From assembly GCA_014238445.1 (NCBI GenBank), contig JABABC010000170.1, forward strand, positions 1-7,316: a stretch of 7,316 bases of DNA, given 5' to 3'. A program made the translations under genes and the position numbers. Every line of letters starts with the position of its first letter. The stretch's first letter is position 1. Positions 1 to 6,039 of the stretch are shown here, one piece after another. The DNA is from Coxiellaceae bacterium. Its GTDB lineage: Bacteria > Pseudomonadota > Gammaproteobacteria > Coxiellales > Coxiellaceae. A model generated the notes under the pieces. The model saw nothing but the letters and a program-made list of their open reading frames with translations, ran no database searches and was not told where the DNA came from.

Positions 1-1402
1 ATGCCATGACGCCTGCAATGACATTAAACAAAATATACCACTGCGTTCCTAATATCATCAGTGGCGACACCCAAATGTTCACGTTCAAATGGTTGCGTAG
101 AATCCACATCGCCACAACAGGGAATAACAAATTGGCTGGAAAGGCTGCAAAAAACTGCGCTATGGGCTGTACAATACGCGAAGCTTTGGGATGCAACCCA
201 ATCAATACGCCAATTGGCACCCATATCACACAACTCAATGCAATCAACACAAACACCCGTATGGCTGTCACAGAACCTAAAAAGATCACATGTAACCCTT
301 CATGATAAGCCACCGATGTAAAAATAAAACGCCACAATACAAGCAAACACACGGCAATGATGATCGCTAATACACACCAAAAAATACCTGCTATACGGTG
401 TTGCCAAGCAGGGCTATCAAACCAATGCATTCGCCTGAGTGTGCTCTGGTGACGACGCACATTCACAAAACGATCGGTGATTAAACGAATACCATGACCT
501 ATAAAGACAAAGAAACGTGTCCGATGAAACAAGTCCAATAGCCATGACTCTGCCGCATCATCACCATCAGCCCCATCTGCTTTAAATTTTTCAGACCACG
601 CCACCAAGGGACGAAAAATGATTTGATCATACAAAAAAATAACAACAAACATCGTCACAATGACAGCCCACAACGCATGGGAATTCGCCTGTGCAATCGC
701 CACACTGATATAAGAACCCACACCAGGCAAAAGAATATCCTGATGCGCCACACTAATGGCTTCAGATGCCACTAAAAAAACCCAACTCCCTGACATCGAC
801 ATCATCGCATTCCAGAGCAACCCCGGCATGGCATAAGGCACTTCAATCTTCCAAAAGCATTGCCATGCTGACAGATGAAACATGTGAGAGGCTTCTTTTA
901 AGTCATGTGGAACATTGCGAACACTCTGATAGAAACTTAAAATCATATTCCAGACTTGGGCTGTAAAAATAGCAAAAATCGCTGCGCATTCTGGTCCTAA
1001 CATGCTCCCTTTGAATAACACAATAAACCCAACCACGGTAATACTGAGAAAACCCAACACAGGCACTGACTGTAAAATATCGACTAATGGAATAATGATA
1101 CGCTCGGCACTTCGACTCTTCGCTGCCCACGTCCCAAAAATAAACGTGACCACCGTAGACAATGCCAATGCTAACAACATCCGCAAGACACTGCGCAAGG
1201 CATAATAGGGTAACATCCAAGGACTCAAAGAAATTGTCAGCGTTTGACCAACATCATAGCGACCCACCATCGCGGTTGTTCCATAGGCCAACAATATAAT
1301 TAACGTGACCACCAAGAGCAGCGCTACAATATCCCAGGAATTAGGAACAGGCCAGCTCGTGACTTCGTTTTTTGAATAAGTATGCTGGTTGCGTATCGCC
1401 AT
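1..1402 (-). CDS. Two-domain NitT/TauT-like ABC transporter permease (partial, 3' end outside window)
   Basis: This frame is open from an ATG at 1400-1402 to the left edge, giving 467 codons with no stop, so the C-terminus is missing. Seen: a first hydrophobic helix at residues 25-45; a first permease domain at about 65-265 with an EAA-type cytoplasmic loop at 170-189 (EAS...WQCFWKIEVP); a hydrophilic Asp/Ala-rich linker near 271-288; a further helix at 338-362; and the start of a second permease domain from about 372. The inner-membrane protein should form the substrate channel of an importer energised by a separate ATPase, which is not in the window. Two fused permease domains of the nitrate/sulfonate/bicarbonate-like class usually give about 550-590 residues, so roughly 100 are missing. 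The substrate cannot be told. The usual EAA-loop glycine is replaced by His176. The ATG is the only possible start because a stop lies seven codons upstream; its ribosome binding site is weak. Confidence 0.88.
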   Translation of the reverse strand, partial: MAIRNQHTYSKNEVTSWPVPNSWDIVALLLVVTLIILLAYGTTAMVGRYDVGQTLTISLSPWMLPYYALRSVLRMLLALALSTVVTFIFGTWAAKSRSAERIIIPLVDILQSVPVLGFLSITVVGFIVLFKGSMLGPECAAIFAIFTAQVWNMILSFYQSVRNVPHDLKEASHMFHLSAWQCFWKIEVPYAMPGLLWNAMMSMSGSWVFLVASEAISVAHQDILLPGVGSYISVAIAQANSHALWAVIVTMFVVIFLYDQIIFRPLVAWSEKFKADGADGDDAAESWLLDLFHRTRFFVFIGHGIRLITDRFVNVRRHQSTLRRMHWFDSPAWQHRIAGIFWCVLAIIIAVCLLVLWRFIFTSVAYHEGLHVIFLGSVTAIRVFVLIALSCVIWVPIGVLIGLHPKASRIVQPIAQFFAAFPANLLFPVVAMWILRNHLNVNIWVSPLMILGTQWYILFNVIAGVMA

Positions 1403-1421
1403 AACAACAGTCCGTAGCCTT

Positions 1422-1445
1422 CATGGCACACTGCATCATGCCATG
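1422..1445. repeat. Inverted repeat upstream of the permease start
   Basis: The arms CATGGCA (1422-1428) and TGCCATG (1439-1445) are perfect 7-bp complements around a 10-base loop. They lie about 20 bases before the permease start, inside its presumed leader. No T-tract follows on either strand, so this is not an intrinsic terminator. It could be a leader hairpin, an operator or chance. A second small palindrome, TTCATG-ACA-CATGAA, lies at 1531-1545 just after the engB stop. The rest of the 148-base gap shows no gene or strong promoter. Confidence 0.35.
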
Positions 1446-1550
1446 GATTAGAAACAATGAAAACTCATAGAAAACATCTAAAATAAGCCAGGAGGACGTA
1501 TTGTTGTATATCGCATCAGACCCCCCTTGTTTCATGACACATGAACACGT

Positions 1551-2165
1551 TCAATCATCACTGACTTGAGCATCATCCATGATTGCAAACCAAGCATCCA
1601 ATACTGTCCGGACTTCTTTCACACCAGAACGCTCTAATGACGAAAATAATTGCACAGTCACATTACTAAAAGATTGCATCGCATCTTGTACCGTTTGCAG
1701 TGCTTGTTTTTGACCTGACCGTTTTAATTTATCTGACTTCGTTAACAGAACATGCAGTGGCATACCACAACTGGCTGACCACACAATGATTTCTTGGTCT
1801 GCTTCTTTTAAGGGATGACGAATATCCATCATTAAGACCACACCGCATAAACTTTGCCGTGTCTCTAGATATTCATGCGTCACTGCTTCCCACCGTTCTT
1901 GAATAGGGCGTGGCACCTTAGCATAGCCATAACCTGGCAAATCCACCAACGTGTGAGCATCATCTAAACCGAATAAATTAATCATTTGCGTTCGACCTGG
2001 CGTTGAGCTCGTCCGCGCTAACCCTTTGATGCCAGTAATGGTATTCAATGCACTCGACTTACCCGAATTAGAGCGCCCCATGAATGCCACTTCACCCCCT
2101 TGATCCTTCGGCAACTGATTCATTTGAACAGCACTGGTCAGATACGTTGCTTGTTGATACTGCAT
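1551..2165 (-). CDS. engB: Ribosome biogenesis GTP-binding protein YihA/YsxC (EngB)
   Basis: This is a cytosolic TRAFAC-class GTPase needed for large ribosomal subunit assembly in many bacteria. With the chosen start it has 204 residues, normal for the family. Visible motifs in order are the P-loop GRSNSGKSS (30-38), the switch-I region with STPGRTQ (54-60), the G3 motif DLPGYG (75-80), the G4 motif TKSDK (142-146) and a FSSLE segment (174-178) at the G5 position. The N-terminus YQQATYLTSAVQMNQLP aligns by eye with the start of E. coli YihA. The frame stays open upstream to an ATG at 2225, but I start at 2165. A GAGGG Shine-Dalgarno lies six bases before that ATG, family homology begins there, and a strong extended -10 at 2209-2214 would put transcription start downstream of the 2225 codon. 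It is monocistronic or leads into the permease gene 148 bases downstream; I see no terminator between them. Confidence 0.96.
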   Translation of the reverse strand: MQYQQATYLTSAVQMNQLPKDQGGEVAFMGRSNSGKSSALNTITGIKGLARTSSTPGRTQMINLFGLDDAHTLVDLPGYGYAKVPRPIQERWEAVTHEYLETRQSLCGVVLMMDIRHPLKEADQEIIVWSASCGMPLHVLLTKSDKLKRSGQKQALQTVQDAMQSFSNVTVQLFSSLERSGVKEVRTVLDAWFAIMDDAQVSDD

Positions 2166-2208
2166 GGCAAACCCTCGGTTCATAACCTTCATGATGAAAA
2201 TTTTGGCG

Positions 2209-2217
2209 ATTATAGCA
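2209..2217 (-). promoter_or_regulatory. Extended -10 promoter for engB
   Basis: On the minus strand this reads TGCTATAAT, a perfect TGn extension plus a consensus -10 hexamer (TATAAT at 2209-2214). No good -35 hexamer stands 16-18 bases upstream, which is common for extended -10 promoters. The predicted transcription start is near 2202, leaving a leader of about 35 bases before the engB ATG at 2165. Confidence 0.65.
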
Positions 2218-2272
2218 CCGATCATTTGAAACCGCTATTGATCAATAGATGAACATCTTGCGGGCCGATGGC

Positions 2273-2301
2273 TTGTGATCCGAGGGACAAATCGTTATAG
2301 T
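2273..2301 (+). promoter_or_regulatory. Sigma-70-type promoter for the aldolase gene
   Basis: TTGTGA (2273-2278) and TATAGT (2296-2301) are separated by exactly 17 bases, four of six and five of six matches to the sigma-70 consensus. The start point would be near 2308, giving a leader of about 75 bases. A GAGGAG ribosome binding site at 2369-2374 sits eight bases before the ATG at 2383. The promoter is back to back with that of engB. Confidence 0.65.
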
Positions 2302-2382
2302 GAGCAACTCAGTACGACCACCCAAACTGAGATCTAAATGACTGATAGGTCAATGACTTAATAATAACGAGGAGACCCCACC

Positions 2383-3411
2383 ATGCTCAACGAACTTAAA
2401 ACCACGATCACCCAAATCACCACAGCCGGTAAAGGTATTTTAGCCGCCGATGAAAGTACTAACACCATCAAAAAACGCTTTGACACCATTAATCTAACAT
2501 CCACAGAAGAAGCTCGTCGTGATTATCGTGAACTGCTCTTCAGCACACCCAACATCGGCAACTTCATCAGTGGTGCTATTTTATTTGAAGAAACTCTTGA
2601 GCAAACCACGGCCCAGGGTCAGTCGATGGTTGCTTTACTCAAAAGCCAAGGCATCATTCCAGGCATTAAGGTGGACCTCGGTGTCATCCATTTAGCGAAT
2701 TCCGATCAAGAAAAAACGACACAAGGGCTTGATGGCCTGCCAGAACGCCTAGCGCATTACAAAGCACTGGGAGCTCGCTTTGCGAAATGGCGCGCTACCT
2801 TCGATATCACCGACACTAAACCTTCTATGCAAGCAATCACCACCAATGCCACCATACTCGCTCGTTATGCGGCTATCTGCCAAGAGCAAGGCATTGTTCC
2901 TATTGTTGAGCCTGAAGTGCTGATGGATGGCACACACACCATCGAACGTTGCGCGGAAGTTACTGAATTAGTACTGACGGCTGTGTTTGCCGCATTAAGT
3001 CACCACAAAGTTCACTTAGAAGGCATTATCCTGAAACCAAACATGGTGATCTCTGGAACCCAATGCTCAACACAAGCAACGACTGAACAAGTGGCCACTA
3101 TGACTCTTGACGTCTTTCATCGCACAGTACCGGCCGCCGTACCCACCATCAACTTCTTATCGGGTGGTCAAAGCGAAGTTGATGCTACCGCTCACCTTCA
3201 GGCGATGAATGCCCTGGGCAACCCACCTTGGAACTTAAGCTTCTCCTACGGGCGTGCATTACAAGCTCCTGCTATTGCTGCTTGGGCGGGTAAAGCTGAA
3301 AACGTTACTGCTGGACAAGCTCAATTACTCAAGCGTGCTAAAGCTAATACAGCTGCGACTCTTGGGCAATATACCGCTGAACTTGAAAAGGAAACAGCAC
3401 TGAACGTGTAG
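2383..3411 (+). CDS. fba: Fructose-bisphosphate aldolase, class I (animal-type)
   Basis: This cytosolic enzyme reversibly cleaves fructose-1,6-bisphosphate into dihydroxyacetone phosphate and glyceraldehyde-3-phosphate through a lysine Schiff base. The 342 residues align by eye along their length with rabbit muscle aldolase. Catalytic residues are visible: Asp23 (ILAADES), Lys96 (IKVD), Lys135-Trp-Arg (KWR), Glu176/Glu178 (VEPE) and the Schiff-base Lys218 (ILKPNM). Phosphate-binding residues are SGGQS (260-264) and Arg291 (SYGRAL). The protein ends in ALNV and lacks the extended tail and terminal Tyr of vertebrate enzymes, which modulates activity there; absence of that tail is not evidence of truncation. 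Start: ATG at 2383 with GAGGAG eight bases upstream. The gene stands alone with its own promoter and terminator. This family is metal-independent and unrelated to class II FbaA and to the DhnA-type class I enzyme (E. coli FbaB). Confidence 0.97.
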   Translation: MLNELKTTITQITTAGKGILAADESTNTIKKRFDTINLTSTEEARRDYRELLFSTPNIGNFISGAILFEETLEQTTAQGQSMVALLKSQGIIPGIKVDLGVIHLANSDQEKTTQGLDGLPERLAHYKALGARFAKWRATFDITDTKPSMQAITTNATILARYAAICQEQGIVPIVEPEVLMDGTHTIERCAEVTELVLTAVFAALSHHKVHLEGIILKPNMVISGTQCSTQATTEQVATMTLDVFHRTVPAAVPTINFLSGGQSEVDATAHLQAMNALGNPPWNLSFSYGRALQAPAIAAWAGKAENVTAGQAQLLKRAKANTAATLGQYTAELEKETALNV

Positions 3412-3423
3412 TCACCCCTTCAT

Positions 3424-3461
3424 GCATAAAAAAGGGACCCACCGGGTCCCTTTTTTTATGC
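3424..3461. terminator. Bidirectional intrinsic terminator between convergent genes
   Basis: A GC-rich stem GGGACCC (3434-3440) pairs with GGGTCCC (3444-3450) around an ACC loop. It is flanked by six A on the left and seven T on the right, and the complementarity extends out to GCAT/ATGC. The T-run after the stem ends the aldolase transcript on the plus strand. The A-run gives a matching U-run on the minus strand for the DUF4396 gene, whose stop codon lies at 3473-3475. Confidence 0.93.
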
Positions 3462-3472
3462 TTAACATCACA

Positions 3473-4219
3473 TCATGCACAAGCATGCTTAATGCCACAC
3501 TTAATTAAAAAATAATTCACCGGCATCGTGGTGACCATGCCACAAATCATAGCGACCTGTATCATGAACCAAAACACAGGATCTCCTGCATTAATCTGCT
3601 GATGAAATATCACAAACACCGAAACAAACATCCAGGCATACATGCCTATTTGAAAACTCGTCAATGAAAGAATATCAGCCTTAAATGCTTGCTTAATCGC
3701 TTGACCCACCGTGAGATCAGGTTGCATGGGCTTAATGGTGTAATATTGAAACGCCAAACCAAAAATAAGTGCCAACCCATAATCAACCGCAAACCCCATC
3801 CACAAAAAACTACCTGCAATGGTTAACCCACAAATGTAAATCAACGTTTCCCCGATCATGTCTGCTAGTGAACACCCTGAAGCACAATGGGTCGATGAGA
3901 TATACAAGCTCTTAAAGGTGATGGGTTTTTTCTTCATCGCACTATGATCATGTGATGCCATGTGCATGTCAGATCCATGATGACCCATCGACATACCGCC
4001 ATCATCATGATGAGTGCCCGATGCAGCTAACGGTGCGCGAGCACAACAAAAATACATCCCTAAGGCAACCGGCCAAATGAACAAGGCCGTTAAAGGCCAG
4101 GCAATATTCATAATAGCCATGGACTGATAGCGCCCCATTTGAATATCAACATAAATAATAATGGCAGAAAAAATCCCTAGACTAATAGAAACCCAGGCAA
4201 TCGTCGACAATGCTTCCAT
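3473..4219 (-). CDS. DUF4396-type membrane protein with His/Met-rich loop
   Basis: A predicted inner-membrane protein of 248 residues and unknown function. Seen: hydrophobic segments near 5-27, 36-59, 122-145, 146-162, 185-207 and 214-238. A hydrophilic loop at 70-95 contains seven His and five Met (HHDDGGMSMGHH then DMHMASHDHS). The motif STHCASGCSLADMIGE (109-124) follows; it is the signature I associate with the DUF4396 family. Cysteines and His also cluster at the C-terminus (CGIKHACA). The His/Met loop and Cys pairs suggest binding of copper or another transition metal, but that is inference. Start: the ATG at 4219 has AGGAG six bases upstream. A divergent promoter region with an inverted repeat lies in front of it, and a shared terminator ends it. 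It has no operon partner on its strand. I am confident of a real membrane gene, fairly confident of the family, and have no evidence for a function. Confidence 0.9.
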   Translation of the reverse strand: MEALSTIAWVSISLGIFSAIIIYVDIQMGRYQSMAIMNIAWPLTALFIWPVALGMYFCCARAPLAASGTHHDDGGMSMGHHGSDMHMASHDHSAMKKKPITFKSLYISSTHCASGCSLADMIGETLIYICGLTIAGSFLWMGFAVDYGLALIFGLAFQYYTIKPMQPDLTVGQAIKQAFKADILSLTSFQIGMYAWMFVSVFVIFHQQINAGDPVFWFMIQVAMICGMVTTMPVNYFLIKCGIKHACA

Positions 4220-4320
4220 GCATCACTCCTTAAACTCATGAACACCTTGATCAGCGTGAAGAAGCGCCGTGCTTTTGTCAATGCAATCCCCTCATCCAGC
4301 ACCGTTTAAAGAACCGACGC

Positions 4321-4347
4321 ATTGATAAAAAAATGATTACTATCAAT
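4321..4347. promoter_or_regulatory. Inverted repeat, putative operator between divergent transcripts
   Basis: The arms ATTGATA (4321-4327) and TATCAAT (4341-4347) are perfect 7-bp complements around an AT-rich 13-base spacer. The right part (4331-4345) matches the 7-1-7 Fur consensus TGATAATnATTATCA at 10 of 14 arm positions, with a good right arm and a poor left arm. It would overlap the predicted start point and early leader of the DUF4396 transcript and sit just upstream of the plus-strand promoter, so a bound protein could affect both directions. Fur is only one candidate, and AT-rich DNA makes chance matches common. Confidence 0.4.
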
Positions 4348-4351
4348 TGGT

Positions 4352-4380
4352 TATATAGAAAAATTAGTATTAGGTATCGA
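4352..4380 (-). promoter_or_regulatory. Putative promoter for the DUF4396 gene
   Basis: On the minus strand TCGATA (4375-4380; four of six matches to TTGACA) and TATATA (4352-4357; five of six matches to TATAAT) are 17 bases apart. Transcription would start near 4345, inside the inverted repeat at 4321-4347, leaving a leader of about 125 bases. A stray TTGACA on the same strand near 4276-4281 has no acceptable -10 partner. Confidence 0.4.
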
Positions 4381-4393
4381 TTCTGACTATAAT
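4364..4393 (+). promoter_or_regulatory. Putative promoter for the small ORF transcript
   Basis: A perfect TATAAT lies at 4388-4393, with a weak -35 (TTAGTA, 4364-4369) 18 bases upstream. A start point near 4400 would give a transcript of about 225 nucleotides ending at the hairpin at 4594-4618. It overlaps the DUF4396 promoter on the other strand, so the two could interfere with one another. Confidence 0.45.
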
Positions 4394-4459
4394 GACAGTG
4401 TTGCAAATACAAAAAAACAATAGTAGCTCTATTGTGTATCAAACAGAGAGGATAAAAAC

Positions 4460-4564
4460 ATGAATAACCAACATATCGAAGCCATTATTGGGGCACCTCA
4501 GCTTAATGCGATTCAACAGTGTGCTACAGTCATTTGTGGCCCTCACAAACCAAAATCAGTGTAG
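4460..4564 (+). CDS. Putative 34-residue small protein with Cys/His cluster (possibly a frameshifted gene)
   Basis: A short ORF begins MNNQHIEAIIGAP and ends CGPHKPKSV. The case for it is its setting: an AGAGG ribosome binding site eight bases before the ATG, a TATAAT about 70 bases upstream, and a terminator hairpin just downstream. The peptide carries Cys21, Cys26 and His29 (C-x4-C-x2-H), which might bind a metal, and it has no membrane segment or signal peptide. I do not recognise it. Oddly, the frame one base over is also open (4464-4610, stop 4611-4613) and reads protein-like, ending NQCSLAQAIIENQQRLSIA. The real product may therefore be a roughly 50-residue protein broken by a one-base indel, or made by frameshifting. 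Alternatively the transcript is a non-coding RNA and the ORF is chance. Existence as a coding gene is uncertain. Confidence 0.4.
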   Translation: MNNQHIEAIIGAPQLNAIQQCATVICGPHKPKSV

Positions 4565-4593
4565 CTTAGCTCAAGCTATTATTGAAAACCAAC

Positions 4594-4624
4594 AGCGTCT
4601 AAGCATCGCCTAGACGCTTTATTG
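4594..4624 (+). terminator. Intrinsic terminator after the small ORF
   Basis: The stem AGCGTCTAAGC (4594-4604) pairs with GCCTAGACGCT (4608-4618), with one mismatch and an ATC loop, and is followed by TTTATT. It ends the plus-strand small transcript. On the minus strand the stem is followed by a weaker T-rich stretch (TGTTGGTTTTC), so it may also end the hslVU transcript, whose stop codon is about 25 bases away. A second small inverted repeat, TAGCTT/AAGCTA, is at 4562-4578. Nothing else is evident between 4565 and 4641. Confidence 0.7.
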
Positions 4625-4641
4625 CAAACCACTCAATGAAA

Positions 4642-6021
4642 TTACAAAATACAACGACTCAGGTCTTCGTCTTCAGCCAACTCACCTAACTGCTGATCAA
4701 CGTATTGAGCATCAATCACCGCAGTATCACCACCTTTGTCGGTTGCTTCAAAAGAGATTTGATCTAAGAGTTTTTCTAGCACGGTATGCAAACGTCTCGC
4801 GCCAATGTTTTCAGCTGTCTCATTCACTTGCTGTGAAATTTCAGCAATACGGCGCACACCCGTAGCATCGAATGATAAACCAAAGCCTTCTGTTTGCATC
4901 AGAGCAGCATATTGCTCCGTCAGCGAAGCATTAGGCTCTGTTAAGATGCGCTCAAAATCCTCCACCTTCAGTGCATTCAATTCCACACGTATGGGAAAAC
5001 GACCTTGTAATTCCGGCACTAAATCCGAAGGTTTTGACAAATGAAATGCACCTGAAGCAATAAATAAAATATGGTCGGATTTAATCATGCCGTATTTTGT
5101 GCTCACGGTTGTGCCTTCAACCAAGGGCAGTAAGTAGCGCTGCACACCTTCACGAGATACATCACCACCGGTATCAGAACGACGCACAATTTTATCAATT
5201 TCATCAAGAAAGACGATCCCATTTTGCTCAACATTATCGATAGCTTCTGACCGAACATCCTCTTCATTGATGAGCTTAGCCGCCTCTTCATCGGTTAACT
5301 GTTTTAATGCTTGCTTAATCGGCATTCGCGTTTTTTTCGTCTTCTTATTAGCCATGTTTTCCATCATGCTTTGCAATTGGCCAACCATTTCCTCCATACC
5401 AGGAGGCCCCATAATTTCCATACTCGAACCCATGGCTGATATCAGATCAACTTCAACTTCTTTTTCGTCCAGCTGACCTTCTCTTAATTTTTTACGATAC
5501 AACTGACGCGTCGCTGAATCTTGCTTGTGACTCGTTTCAGACTCACCCTCTTTTGGCTCATCAGCAAACTCCCCTCGAGCAGACGGGACTAAGATATCTA
5601 AAATACGCTCTTCCGCTGCTTCTTCAGCAAAACTGCGCTTTTTCTTCATCGCCTTTTCACGCGTCATCTTCATGGAGATTTCCATCAAATCACGAATAAT
5701 CGATTCAACATCGCGGCCCACATAACCCACTTCTGTAAATTTTGTTGCTTCTACTTTAAGAAAAGGCGCTTCTGCCAAATCAGCCAAACGACGCGCCACT
5801 TCTGTTTTACCCACACCAGTAGGCCCAATCATCAAAATATTTTTAGGCGTAATTTCTTTACGTAATTCAGCCGGAACCTGCATACGACGCCAACGATTAC
5901 GCAAAGCTATTGCCACTGCACGTTTCGCATCATCTTGACCAATGATATGTTGATCTAATGCAGATACAATTTCACGAGGGGTTAATGTGACTTCATTTTT
6001 AGGGAGTGTTGCCATTGTCAT
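4642..6021 (-). CDS. hslU: ATP-dependent protease ATPase subunit HslU (ClpY)
   Basis: HslU is the hexameric AAA+ unfoldase that caps the HslV peptidase and feeds it substrates in the cytosol. The 459 residues compare with 443 in E. coli. In order: Walker A GPTGVGKT (66-73); the pore loop GYVG (99-102); the inserted I-domain at about 115-245, charged and Met-rich around MGPPGMEEMV; Walker B IVFLDEID (269-276); the arginine-finger region ELQGRFP (337-343, Arg341); and the sensor-2 motif GARR (407-410). The C-terminal tail EDLSRCIL, which docks into HslV, carries Cys457 where E. coli has Phe. The ATG at 6021 lies 18 bases after the hslV stop, with an AGAGA stretch eight bases before it; a second ATG two codons later is a less well-spaced alternative. 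It is co-transcribed with hslV from the sigma-32 promoter upstream. Confidence 0.98.
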   Translation of the reverse strand: MTMATLPKNEVTLTPREIVSALDQHIIGQDDAKRAVAIALRNRWRRMQVPAELRKEITPKNILMIGPTGVGKTEVARRLADLAEAPFLKVEATKFTEVGYVGRDVESIIRDLMEISMKMTREKAMKKKRSFAEEAAEERILDILVPSARGEFADEPKEGESETSHKQDSATRQLYRKKLREGQLDEKEVEVDLISAMGSSMEIMGPPGMEEMVGQLQSMMENMANKKTKKTRMPIKQALKQLTDEEAAKLINEEDVRSEAIDNVEQNGIVFLDEIDKIVRRSDTGGDVSREGVQRYLLPLVEGTTVSTKYGMIKSDHILFIASGAFHLSKPSDLVPELQGRFPIRVELNALKVEDFERILTEPNASLTEQYAALMQTEGFGLSFDATGVRRIAEISQQVNETAENIGARRLHTVLEKLLDQISFEATDKGGDTAVIDAQYVDQQLGELAEDEDLSRCIL

Positions 6022-6039
6022 AATTTTATTCTCTTTAGA

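Noticed and set aside
6..321. Plus-strand ORFs at the left edge
   Set aside because: They are antisense to the permease gene and show no family resemblance or ribosome binding sites.
903..1220. Minus-strand 105-codon ORF rich in Cys and Tyr
   Set aside because: It is a frame shadow lying wholly inside the permease coding frame, which has clear family features.
1..1402. Left region as a non-coding or degraded stretch, since no complete ORF is present
   Set aside because: One minus-strand frame is open without a stop for 467 codons with permease features; it only lacks a stop because the window ends.
1341..1535. Minus-strand 64-codon ORF between engB and the permease gene
   Set aside because: It has no ribosome binding site, no recognisable features, and overlaps the permease start by about 60 bases in another frame; most likely chance.
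1531..1545. TTCATG-ACA-CATGAA after engB as an intrinsic terminator
   Set aside because: The stem is short and AT-rich, and no T-run follows on the minus strand.
3424..3461. Hairpin between the aldolase and DUF4396 genes as a mobile repeat
   Set aside because: A single copy with GC stem and flanking A/T runs is fully explained as a bidirectional terminator.
4270..4290. TTGACA on the minus strand as the -35 of the DUF4396 promoter
   Set aside because: No acceptable -10 hexamer stands 16-18 bases downstream.
5267..5476. Plus-strand ORFs antisense to hslU and hslV
   Set aside because: They are shadows of strongly conserved coding sequence; no independent start signals are seen.
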